Of a stretch of DNA of 64,000 bases, positions 36,422 to 44,706 are shown piece by piece (position 1 is the first letter of the stretch; each line of letters begins with the position of its first letter). The DNA lies in the NCBI RefSeq assembly GCF_010730955.1, contig NZ_AP022577.1, positions 2,046,001 to 2,110,000 on the forward strand, in the 5' to 3' direction. The notes beneath the pieces are model-generated. The model had not been told where the DNA came from. It worked only from the letters and a program-made list of their open reading frames with translations, and made no database searches. The DNA is from Mycolicibacterium aubagnense. Lineage in GTDB: Bacteria; Actinomycetota; Actinomycetes; Mycobacteriales; Mycobacteriaceae. Position numbers and translations under genes: made by a program.

Positions 36422-37831
36422 TCTGAATCTTCTGAACAGACCAATCGCGATGGATTCCCCGCCGACATCCTCGTGAACCTCGACCGGTCCATGCGCACCG
36501 GACTAGCCGTTCAGCTGCAGCACCAACTGCGCGTCGCGATCCAGCAGGGCCGGCTGACCACGGGCACGACCCTGCCGCCATCTCGAATTCTGGCTCAGCA
36601 GTTGGGTGTTTCGCGCAGCGTCGTCGTCACCGCGTATGAGCATCTGACCGCCGACGGCTACCTCGCCGGTCGGCAAGGGTCGGGAACTCAAGTCCAACAC
36701 CTCGGTGCTTCGGTGCCGCCGGCGCCCACTGCCGAGGTCGCGGGCAATGCCGTCCGACTGATCGGCGGGCTCCCCGACCCCGCCCTCTTTCCCCGCTCCG
36801 AGTGGCTGCGCCACTACCGTGCGGCAGTCAACGACGTACCAAACGACGCCCTGACGTATCCGGGACCGCTCGGCACACAGGCCTTGCGCCAAGCCCTCGC
36901 GGACTATTTGGCGCGTGTCCGGGGAGTCGCGGCAAGGCCCGAAAATATCCAGGTGACAACGGGTATCACGCAAGCAGTGACCCTCGTGGCCAGGGCGTTG
37001 AAAGCCCGCGGCGGCCGCGCGATCGCGGTGGAGGACCCCTGCTTCGCCTTCCATCGCGACACCGTCACCAACGCCGGGCTGATCGCGGTCCCGGTGCCGG
37101 TCGATCACGACGGGATCAATGTCGACCACCTGGACGGCCTCGATGTCGACGCCGTCCTGGTGGCACCAGCTCATTCGTACCCGACCGGGGTGGTGCTCAG
37201 TCCGGACCGCCGTACGGCGCTGGTCGACTGGGCCCGGCACCGGAACACCCTCATCGTCGAAGACGACTACGACGCGGAGTTCCGCTACGACCGGCAGCCG
37301 ATTGGCGCGCTCCAGGGACTGGCCCCGGAGTTGATCGCCTACGCAGGCTGCGCCAGCAAGACCCTGACGCCGGCTCTGCGACTTGGCTGGATTGCTTTAC
37401 CGCAGTGGCTGATTGACGACGTCACCCGCCAGAAGCTGTACGACGACATGGGCAACACACTGCTGGAACAACTGGCCTTCGCCCGGTTCATGGCCAGTGG
37501 CGGGATGGCCCGCCATCTACGGCGGGTCCGCCCGACCTATCGACGACGACGAGACGCCCTCCTGGCAGCACTCGAGGTCTCGCTTCCCGAGGCCACACCG
37601 ATGGGTGTGTCCGCGGGACTGCACCTGCACGTGCAGTTGCCCGACCACTGCGACGAGGATGCCATCGTCGACGCCGCGTATCACCGCGGAGTGCTCGTCG
37701 GCGGCGCACGCTGGTGCTGGGCCGATCCGTCGACCGCGCCTCCGGCATTGGTGATCGGATACGGCTCGGTCTCCGAATCCGATATCCGGCAGGCCATCCT
37801 GGTATTGGGTTCACTCGCCCACGTTCGGTAA
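36407..37831 (+). CDS. MocR-type (GntR/aminotransferase fusion) regulator
   Basis: A 474-residue PdxR-like regulator. The N-terminal winged helix (about 25-95: QLQHQLRVAIQQGRLTTGTTLPPSRILAQQLGVSR) is fused to a class I aminotransferase domain with the PLP lysine in GCASKTLTPALRLGW near residue 305. Such proteins sense PLP or amino-compound adducts. The only gene facing it is the small monooxygenase-like gene at 36377. No pdxST genes are in the window. Confidence 0.92.
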   Translation: MSWSNSESSEQTNRDGFPADILVNLDRSMRTGLAVQLQHQLRVAIQQGRLTTGTTLPPSRILAQQLGVSRSVVVTAYEHLTADGYLAGRQGSGTQVQHLGASVPPAPTAEVAGNAVRLIGGLPDPALFPRSEWLRHYRAAVNDVPNDALTYPGPLGTQALRQALADYLARVRGVAARPENIQVTTGITQAVTLVARALKARGGRAIAVEDPCFAFHRDTVTNAGLIAVPVPVDHDGINVDHLDGLDVDAVLVAPAHSYPTGVVLSPDRRTALVDWARHRNTLIVEDDYDAEFRYDRQPIGALQGLAPELIAYAGCASKTLTPALRLGWIALPQWLIDDVTRQKLYDDMGNTLLEQLAFARFMASGGMARHLRRVRPTYRRRRDALLAALEVSLPEATPMGVSAGLHLHVQLPDHCDEDAIVDAAYHRGVLVGGARWCWADPSTAPPALVIGYGSVSESDIRQAILVLGSLAHVR

Positions 37832-39184
37832 TTCATCGGCAGCGATCTCGCACGGCGTCCTCGTGGTCGGATTCGCATGCTCGGCAAGGGGTTCCACCGG
37901 CGGCGTGACGGGAGCTGGATCAGGCAGCGGCACCGGAGCCGCGGTGACCACAGGCGGGTTGAGTTCTCCGGGCGGCTGATCGACGGGCTGCTCGACCCCG
38001 TCGTCTGGCGTCAGCTCGTCAGCGTCATTGTTCGTGGTGTCGTCGGGCTTGTCGTCTGGCTCCGGCTCATCCTTATCGCCCTCATCGTCACCCACGTCGC
38101 CCTTCGCGGCCTCATCGTCCAACCCGAGATCCTCGGCCAGTCCGGTCTTCAGGTCGTCAACGCCGCCGAGCCCGGCTGCGCCGGAACCGAGGCCTGCCAT
38201 GGAACCGAGGACTCCCCCGATGGCGTCGACCAGCTGCTGCCCCAAACCGCCTACACCGGAACCGAATCCGACGTCAGCGGGCGGTGTGGCGGCGCCGACG
38301 GGCGATGCTGTGGCCGACGTCCCCAATGCGGGTTCCGGCGCGGCGGACGTGGTCGCCGGCGACTCGGAGAGCAATGCACCCGACGTCGCGGGCATTCCGG
38401 CCTGTGCGGCCGGCGGCGCTGACCAAAGTGCCGCCGCGCCAAGAGTTGGCGGCGCGACGGCCGGGTAATCGCGCGGGCCGGCAGCGGCAGATGCGCTGAG
38501 CACAGGAGCCAGCACCTGTCCAGGAAATCCGAAAGAAACGGCGCCCGGCGTGGCCGCGGAGTTCGCCGAATCATACGCGGCCACAACGGCATCGGATGCT
38601 GTCTGCAGTGCGGCCGCCAGCTCCCCGAACACCACCCGAAGCACGAAAGGCTTCACTTGCTGATCGACGATCTCGCTGGCCGCCGCCGCGTCTCCGACTC
38701 CCCCGAGGACCGCATGGGCGGCTGCGGTCCACTCGTCGCGATGCCCGGACGTCTGTGCGTCGGCCCGCAGCACCGCATCGACCTTGGTGTCGACGGCGCG
38801 CCACAGCTCGTCATGAAGGATCGTCAATGCGCGGGCGCTGCGCCGCAGGTGCGCGACCACGTCCTCGGCAGCGATCGCCAGGGTGCGCAGAAACGCGCCG
38901 GCCGCATCACCGCCCGCGCCGGACCACTGCGCCGTCAGCTCCCGATATCCGTTGCCCTGCATGCGCAATGCGTCCTGTGCGGCCGTCGCGGCAGCGTCGA
39001 GCGAGCGCGCGTCAGCAGCCAACGCGGCCAGGTCCAGGCCACTCTCGGCGCGATACAGGTCCTGCAACGACACCGACGGCGGCAGGCCCAGCACCTGGCA
39101 CGCGGCCACATAGTCATCGAGGACCGTCAGCGCGTGATCGCCTTCGGACAGCCGCCCGGCGACGTCGAACGCAGCTGCCATCAT
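37811..39184 (-). CDS. Rv3439c-like alanine/proline-rich protein with WXG-type N-terminal domain
   Basis: A 457-residue protein. The N-terminal about 200 residues are helical and contain TAQWSGAGGDAAGAFLRTL, a W-x-G turn like that of ESX substrates; the middle is Ala/Pro/Ser-rich; about residues 330-400 are very acidic (DDEGDKDEPEPDDKPDD); the end is proline-rich. M. tuberculosis has a similar Ala/Pro-rich protein at this place (Rv3439c). It overlaps the upstream small gene by one base (TGATG). A type VII secretion role is likely from the W-x-G features but unproven. Confidence 0.78.
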   Translation of the reverse strand: MMAAAFDVAGRLSEGDHALTVLDDYVAACQVLGLPPSVSLQDLYRAESGLDLAALAADARSLDAAATAAQDALRMQGNGYRELTAQWSGAGGDAAGAFLRTLAIAAEDVVAHLRRSARALTILHDELWRAVDTKVDAVLRADAQTSGHRDEWTAAAHAVLGGVGDAAAASEIVDQQVKPFVLRVVFGELAAALQTASDAVVAAYDSANSAATPGAVSFGFPGQVLAPVLSASAAAGPRDYPAVAPPTLGAAALWSAPPAAQAGMPATSGALLSESPATTSAAPEPALGTSATASPVGAATPPADVGFGSGVGGLGQQLVDAIGGVLGSMAGLGSGAAGLGGVDDLKTGLAEDLGLDDEAAKGDVGDDEGDKDEPEPDDKPDDTTNNDADELTPDDGVEQPVDQPPGELNPPVVTAAPVPLPDPAPVTPPVEPLAEHANPTTRTPCEIAADELPNVGE

Positions 39185-39486
39185 CAGACCAACCGGCCCG
39201 CGAGGTCGGCGTCAACGTCCTCGTAGCGTCCCGACGAAACCCGCAGTGCCGCCGCGGCTTCCGCCGATGCGGACGCCCACGCACGCAGCTGGTCGGCGGA
39301 CTGGTCCAGGGCGGCGCGCAACGCGGCTGCACGCGCGGCGTGGTCCCGCCCGCCGCAGAACCCGTCGAAGTACCACCGCAGCAACGGGGCCACCGCCGCG
39401 CCGAGGGTATCGGCGACAGATTCACACCGCTGCGCGATGTCCCGCACAGCCGACGGGTCTATCCGAGCGACGTCACGTTCTCCCAT
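39184..39486 (-). CDS. WXG100-like small protein (Rv3440c-like)
   Basis: A 100-residue helical-hairpin protein: helix, turn RWYFDGFCGGRD, helix (ARAAALRAALDQSADQLRAWASASAEAAAALR), then YEDVD, a Y-x3-D motif as used for type VII secretion, near residue 90. It precedes and overlaps the W-x-G-containing partner gene. Upstream of it in M. tuberculosis is glmM, which is absent here. Confidence 0.72.
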   Translation of the reverse strand: MGERDVARIDPSAVRDIAQRCESVADTLGAAVAPLLRWYFDGFCGGRDHAARAAALRAALDQSADQLRAWASASAEAAAALRVSSGRYEDVDADLAGRLV

Positions 39487-39599
39487 GCCTTGCTATGACG
39501 CACGGCACGGCCGTTCGGTTCCATCAAAGCGAAAAATATCGCTGTGCCCACTCGCCGGAACACGCCTCCTGGACGACTGACGGAACTAGCCCTCCGACA

Positions 39600-39674
39600 A
39601 TGAAACCGCTGGTCTTCCTGGATACGGAGACCACCGGCCGGCACGCCCACCGGGTTTCCCGACTGGTCCAGTAG
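39600..39674 (+). pseudogene. Remnant of a DnaQ-family 3'-5' exonuclease gene
   Basis: Encodes MKPLVFLDTETTG followed by 11 residues and a stop. V-F-L-D-T-E-T-T-G is the exonuclease I motif of the DEDD family, whose Asp and Glu bind the catalytic metals; nothing else of the domain remains. Only 24 codons, so chance cannot be excluded, but the motif is long and starts exactly at an ATG. It lies 11 bases from the convergent DUF294 gene. Confidence 0.45.
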
Positions 39675-39685
39675 GTCAAGCGAAC

Positions 39686-41518
39686 TCAGCGCAATCCAGG
39701 GTGTGTTCCCATTTGCCGTGCCCGCCGCTGCACGGCGGCGATCTCGCGCAGCCCGTCACCGAGCAGGCTCCGGTTGAGCGGGGACAGGTCGCTGACGGTG
39801 ATCACGTCGTTCGGGGTGCGGCCGTCGGCGATCAGCTCGACCTGATGCGCCAACCGCATTCGTTGCAGCATGACGAAAACCTCTGTGAGAGTGTGCGAAT
39901 CCCGCTCCGTCAGTGCACCTGTAGCGGCCGCCGCCGAGAGCCGAGCCGGAGTCGACGCCGACGTCATGTCGGCCGTGAGGCCACCCCACCGGGCCAGGTT
40001 CACGATCGGCGTCACAGCATGCGTCTTCAGGTCGAAGGTGCCGCCGCGCCTCGACAACACGTCGCGCAGCGACCACGCGCGCACCTTGCCGGACAGCGCA
40101 TCCAGTAGTTGCAGGCGCAGTGCATTCGGATGTTCGTCACGCATCCGGTGGAACACCGTGGGCACGGTGTGCAACGCCCGGTTCCCCCACACCACGCGGC
40201 CGTCGATCAGTAGTGAGGACAAGATCAAACCCTTGCCACGCAGTGGATCATCGAGCCAGCCCGCGGCGGCCTCTGCCCAATCGGAGGCCGACCGGGCGAA
40301 CGCCTTGTGCGATGCGATCGCACCGTTGCTGTCGCCCGGCAGACCACAACCGTCGAGGATGGCGTGCGTGCGGGCCGCGATGGAACGCAACTGTGCGCAT
40401 TCGGAATCGCAGCTGTCGGCCCAACTGAGTGCGCTGTCCACATCGGAGGACGGCATGGCCTCCCGACGGGCGATACTGCCCAGCGTGAGCCACGCGAACT
40501 GGTCCTGCGTCGGACCTGGGCCCGCTTCGGCCAGCGCGAGTTCCAATGCCTTGCGTACCAACGCATCCAGCACGATCGATGAGATGCTGCTCGCGGCCGA
40601 CGCTTTCGTCCCGGTGCGAAACAGATCAACGGCGATGCGGGTCACCTCGCGGCCATGCCGCTGTAGCGCAGCAGCATCGGGCGCCTGCGCGATCGCCCGG
40701 CGCAACACGAAACTCTGACGGGCCGACGCGGCCAGCAGGTCGACGTCCTCCAGGACGCCCAGCACCTCACCGCGGGGCGACATCACCGGCATATGGCGCA
40801 TACCGCGCTCCAGCATTTCCAGCAGCACCGTCTCGGCGGTGCGGTCCGCGGTCACCGTCTGGGCCGGCCGACTCATCACTTCGGCGATCGAGACATCGAC
40901 CGGTAACCCCGCTGCGACGACCCGAGACCGAAGGTCACGGTCGGTGAAGATCCCGACACCGCCTTCGCGCAGCCGGACCAGCGCATAGGACACTCGCTGA
41001 TCGCTCATCTGCACGACGGCGTCGCGCACCGAGATCCCGGGCTCGACGATCAGCACGGTGCCGTGCACCAGATCGCCGACCGGCCGCGAGTCGCTGGCCG
41101 TCACCAGTTGCGACGACGGCGTGGCGGACAGCGCCAGGAAACGCAGTCCGGCCGGTTTGGCGAACTGCGCCCGCACCAGCTCACCGGGTAGGCGGACGAC
41201 GGTGGTGGCTTCCGTCGTGCGAGCCAGGAATTCGATGCCACCGCCGGTCAGCATCGGAACGTAGCCGAAGATTCCGCCGGGCTCGATGGTGTCGAACACC
41301 TGCCCACCACCTGACCTGCCCGCCTCCTGCAGGTTCACCGAGCCGGCCAGGACCATCCAGATGTCATCGGGGACATGACGGGAGAAGTCCGCGATCACCG
41401 TCCCGGCACCGTACTGCTCCAGCGCGGAGGCGGCGACGAGGTCGTTCAGTTCGGTATCACTGGCCGTCTGAAATGGCGGATGCGAACCGAGGAAGTTCAC
41501 CAGCTCCGGAGAGGTCAC
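39686..41518 (-). CDS. cNMP-binding / CBS / DUF294 nucleotidyltransferase-like protein, copy 1
   Basis: A 610-residue cytoplasmic protein. Order: cyclic-nucleotide-binding-like domain (about 15-130: ASALEQYGAGTVIADFSRHVPDD), two CBS domains (about 155-270: ERGMRHMPVMSPRGEVLGVLED), DUF294 putative nucleotidyltransferase with G-S and paired Asp (TLGSIARREAMPSSDVDSALSW, near residue 345) and the DUF294_C helical domain. The fold recalls the GlnD uridylyltransferase. GTG at 41518 lies 19 bases after the choline oxidase stop, so it is the last gene of the betaine operon. Activity unknown. Confidence 0.88.
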   Translation of the reverse strand: MTSPELVNFLGSHPPFQTASDTELNDLVAASALEQYGAGTVIADFSRHVPDDIWMVLAGSVNLQEAGRSGGGQVFDTIEPGGIFGYVPMLTGGGIEFLARTTEATTVVRLPGELVRAQFAKPAGLRFLALSATPSSQLVTASDSRPVGDLVHGTVLIVEPGISVRDAVVQMSDQRVSYALVRLREGGVGIFTDRDLRSRVVAAGLPVDVSIAEVMSRPAQTVTADRTAETVLLEMLERGMRHMPVMSPRGEVLGVLEDVDLLAASARQSFVLRRAIAQAPDAAALQRHGREVTRIAVDLFRTGTKASAASSISSIVLDALVRKALELALAEAGPGPTQDQFAWLTLGSIARREAMPSSDVDSALSWADSCDSECAQLRSIAARTHAILDGCGLPGDSNGAIASHKAFARSASDWAEAAAGWLDDPLRGKGLILSSLLIDGRVVWGNRALHTVPTVFHRMRDEHPNALRLQLLDALSGKVRAWSLRDVLSRRGGTFDLKTHAVTPIVNLARWGGLTADMTSASTPARLSAAAATGALTERDSHTLTEVFVMLQRMRLAHQVELIADGRTPNDVITVSDLSPLNRSLLGDGLREIAAVQRRARQMGTHPGLR

Positions 41519-41537
41519 CCCGTCATCGTGCCCTGGT

Positions 41538-43124
41538 CTAGCTGTTGCGAATGAGGTCGGCACATTTCTCGGCCATCGTCATCACCGTGATGTTGGGATT
41601 GACCACCGGCAACTTCGGCATCGCCGAGGCGTCCACCACCCGCAGGTTGCGCACCCCCTTGACGCGCAATTGCGGATCGAGCACCGCCATCGGATCGTCG
41701 ACCGCGCCCATCCGCGCCGTACCGGCCGGGTGGTACACGGTGTTGTGCGTCTTGTAGATGTAGTCGAGCAACTGCTCGTCGGTCTGTACGTCCGGTCCGG
41801 GCGCGAGTTCACGGCCGATCCACTCCTGTAGCGGTTCCTGCTCGGCGATCTTGCGGGCCAGCTTGATTCCGGCCAGCATCACCTTTTCGTCGTGCCCCTC
41901 CGGGTCGGTGAAATAGCGTGGGTCGACCTTGGCCCGGTCCCGGAAGTCGCGTGAGGCCAGACGCACCGTTCCGCGCGAACGTCCTTGTGTCACATTCGGA
42001 GTAAGGCAGAACCCGTTGTCGGTGGTGGGGTACCCGTGCCGCAGCGTATTCATGTCGAAAGGGACGCTGCCGTAGTGCATCATCAGGTCCGAGTGGTCGG
42101 GGCCGTCCCCCGCAACCTCGGTGGTGGCGAACAGCCCGATCTCCCACCACTGGGTGGACTCGGTGACCATCGGATTGGCCGCCTCCCAGAACACCAGGCC
42201 CTCGACATGGTCGTCTAGGTTCTCGCCGACGCCGGGCGAGTCGACCCGCACCGGGACCCCCACCTCGGCCAGGTGGGCCGCCGGCCCGATACCCGACAGC
42301 ATCAGCAATTTCGGCGTGTCGATCGCACCGGCGGTGACGACCACCTCGCGTGTCGCGGTGACGACGTCGTAGCCGGTGAGGTCGGGGCGTTGGTACCGCA
42401 CGCCCGTGGCCACCGGCTCGTCGCCGGAGTCATCGAACAGGATTTCCGCCACCCAGCAGTTGGTCAGCACGGTGAGGTTGGGGCGGGAATCGAGGATCGG
42501 GTGCAGGTAGGCGTGCGAGCTGGACATCCGCTCGCCTGCCTCGTTGGCGTTGATCTGCAGCCAGCCGGCCGCATTGAGGGTCCAGTCACCGCGGTTGAAT
42601 TGCACGGTCTCCAGGCCCACTTTGGCTGCGGAGTCGATCACCGCCTGGCCGCACGGATCGTTCGGCGGCACGTCCCGTAGCCGGACGGGTCCCGAATCAC
42701 CGTGCCGGACACCTTGATACGTGCCAGTGGCGGTGTTGGCCTCCACCTTCGCGGTATACGGCAGTACGTTCTCGGGTCCCCAACCGGTCGCGCCCATCGT
42801 CTCCCAGTCGCGCAGGCCCTGGGCGAGCGGCCAGAATGCAATACACGAATTGTGCGATGAACACCCGCCGAGCACCTTCGCACGGGCATGCCGCATGAAG
42901 CTGTTGCCCTTCTCCTGCGGTTCCACCGGGTAGTCCCAGTCGTAGCCGGAGTCGAGCAGGTGCATCCATTCCGACAATTCCAGGATGTTGCGGTCGCCCA
43001 CATCCGACGGTCCGGCCTCCAGCAGACATACGGTCACGTCCGGGTCCTCGGACAGGCGCGCCGCGACGACGCAGCCGGCGGTGCCGCCGCCTGCGATCAC
43101 GTAATCGAAACTGCGATCGGACAT
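41538..43124 (-). CDS. codA: Choline oxidase (GMC oxidoreductase)
   Basis: Oxidises choline to betaine aldehyde and on to glycine betaine with O2, releasing H2O2. The 528-residue protein closely resembles the Arthrobacter enzyme: FAD motif AGGGTAGCVVAARL, VLGGCSSHNSCIAF with the His that links FAD covalently and the active-site Ser, HVEGLVFWE with the catalytic Glu, DLMMHYGSVPFDMNTL, VYHPAGTARMG with catalytic His and NPNITVMTMAEKCADLI with Asn. Transcribed after betaine aldehyde dehydrogenase and an amino-acid/choline-type permease. Confidence 0.9.
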   Translation of the reverse strand: MSDRSFDYVIAGGGTAGCVVAARLSEDPDVTVCLLEAGPSDVGDRNILELSEWMHLLDSGYDWDYPVEPQEKGNSFMRHARAKVLGGCSSHNSCIAFWPLAQGLRDWETMGATGWGPENVLPYTAKVEANTATGTYQGVRHGDSGPVRLRDVPPNDPCGQAVIDSAAKVGLETVQFNRGDWTLNAAGWLQINANEAGERMSSSHAYLHPILDSRPNLTVLTNCWVAEILFDDSGDEPVATGVRYQRPDLTGYDVVTATREVVVTAGAIDTPKLLMLSGIGPAAHLAEVGVPVRVDSPGVGENLDDHVEGLVFWEAANPMVTESTQWWEIGLFATTEVAGDGPDHSDLMMHYGSVPFDMNTLRHGYPTTDNGFCLTPNVTQGRSRGTVRLASRDFRDRAKVDPRYFTDPEGHDEKVMLAGIKLARKIAEQEPLQEWIGRELAPGPDVQTDEQLLDYIYKTHNTVYHPAGTARMGAVDDPMAVLDPQLRVKGVRNLRVVDASAMPKLPVVNPNITVMTMAEKCADLIRNS

Positions 43125-43173
43125 ATGGAGCTCCTCGAAAAGAATTCAGGCAGAAGAGAATCAGGATGACCGG

Positions 43174-44694
43174 TCACTCGGCAGTGAACGCCGAGTGGGA
43201 GGCAAGCGTGCCAATGTGTTTGCGGCCCTTGACGAAATACCACACCAGACCCAGCCCGAGGATGACGCCGATGTAGACGAACGCGCCCCAGGTGTTGTAC
43301 CACGGGTCACCGTAGATGGCGACGCGCGGCCAGGCCAGGTTGATGGCCATCGCGACGCCCCACAGCACCGCGAAGGCGTTGACCGGCAGGCCCCACTTAC
43401 CCATGGTGAAATAGCCACCTTCCTTCAGGTCTTTCGGCGGCCACTGCCCCTGCAGACGTTTCTTGAGTAGCGGGCCGGTCACCATCAGGTAGGCCAGGTA
43501 GATCATGATGATCGCGATCGAGGTCAGCACCGTGAACACCTTGGGCTGCCCGAGGTTGATCACGAGAATGAGTGCCGCGATGATGCCGATGACGACGGCA
43601 GGCACGATGGGCGCCTGCGTCTTCGGGTGCACCTTGGCGAGCTTCTCGCCGAACGGCAGCGCGTTGTCGCGGGCCATGGCGAAGGTCAACCTGATGGCCG
43701 CGGTATGCACGGCCAGCGAACACACCGTCACCGCGACCACGATGCAGACCAGGAAGATGGTGCCCAGCGGACCCCACATCACCTTCTCGACGATGGACTG
43801 CAGGCTCCCGTCGGGACTGCCCAGGGCCGGGTCGTTGAGGTCCGGTGTGGCCATGATGGCGCCCGCCAGGATCGCGCCGCCGATCACGAACGAGGCCAGG
43901 ATCGCGCGCAGGATGGCCTTGGGCGCGGTGCGCCGCGGTTCGACGGTTTCTTCGCCGAGCGAGCTCGCCGTGTCGAACCCGTACATCACGTACAGTGACG
44001 CCACCGACGCCACCAGGAACGCGCCGAAATATCCACCGGGCAGGCCGGCGCCGTGGCCCTGCGTGTCGAAGAACACGCTCGGTCCGCGCTTGCTGTTGCA
44101 TAACAGGATCACTGCAATGAGCACGGCCGCAATGAGTTCGATGAAAACGCCGGCACTGTTGATCATCGCCATCAGCCGCACCCCGAAGGCGTTGATGATC
44201 GTGGTGAACGCGATGAGGACGGTGCCGAGCAGGATCGCATTGGCGGCGAAATCGTACTTCCCGGTGCCGTCACCGATCACCTGGAAACCGCTCCAGAGTC
44301 GCGGCAGGTTCAGTTGTAGGGCCAGCACCACCGCCGACAGCGTGACGATGGAGGCCGTCAGCATCAACCAGCCCGAACTCCAGCCGACGATGCGACTACC
44401 CAGCTTCTTCGACCAGTTGTAGACCGAACCAGCGACGGGGTACTTCGCCGCGAGTTCCATGAAACACAACGCGACGGCCATCTGTCCGATGAAGACCATG
44501 GGCCACGACCAGAGATACGCCGGGCCGCCGTTGCCGTAGCCGACATAGAACAACTGGAAGGTACCGGTCAGGATCGAGATGTAGCTGACGCCGGCCGCGA
44601 AGCTCGCGAATTTTCCGATACTGCGGTCCAGCGACTCCTTGTAGCCGAAATCCTCGAGTCCGCCGCTGTCCGCATCGGCCAGGTGCTGAGTCAT
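43174..44694 (-). CDS. APC-family permease (probable choline/betaine or amine importer)
   Basis: A 506-residue transporter with 12 hydrophobic segments and the APC marks SYISILTGTFQLFYVGY, ELAAKYPVAGSVYNWSKKLG and YGFDTASSLGEETVEPRRTAPKAI, typical of the amino acid/choline transporter (ACT) subgroup. It is placed between betaine aldehyde dehydrogenase and choline oxidase genes, so choline or a related quaternary amine is the likely substrate; this is contextual. Confidence 0.88.
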   Translation of the reverse strand: MTQHLADADSGGLEDFGYKESLDRSIGKFASFAAGVSYISILTGTFQLFYVGYGNGGPAYLWSWPMVFIGQMAVALCFMELAAKYPVAGSVYNWSKKLGSRIVGWSSGWLMLTASIVTLSAVVLALQLNLPRLWSGFQVIGDGTGKYDFAANAILLGTVLIAFTTIINAFGVRLMAMINSAGVFIELIAAVLIAVILLCNSKRGPSVFFDTQGHGAGLPGGYFGAFLVASVASLYVMYGFDTASSLGEETVEPRRTAPKAILRAILASFVIGGAILAGAIMATPDLNDPALGSPDGSLQSIVEKVMWGPLGTIFLVCIVVAVTVCSLAVHTAAIRLTFAMARDNALPFGEKLAKVHPKTQAPIVPAVVIGIIAALILVINLGQPKVFTVLTSIAIIMIYLAYLMVTGPLLKKRLQGQWPPKDLKEGGYFTMGKWGLPVNAFAVLWGVAMAINLAWPRVAIYGDPWYNTWGAFVYIGVILGLGLVWYFVKGRKHIGTLASHSAFTAE

Positions 44695-44706
44695 GATGGT
44701 ATGTCC

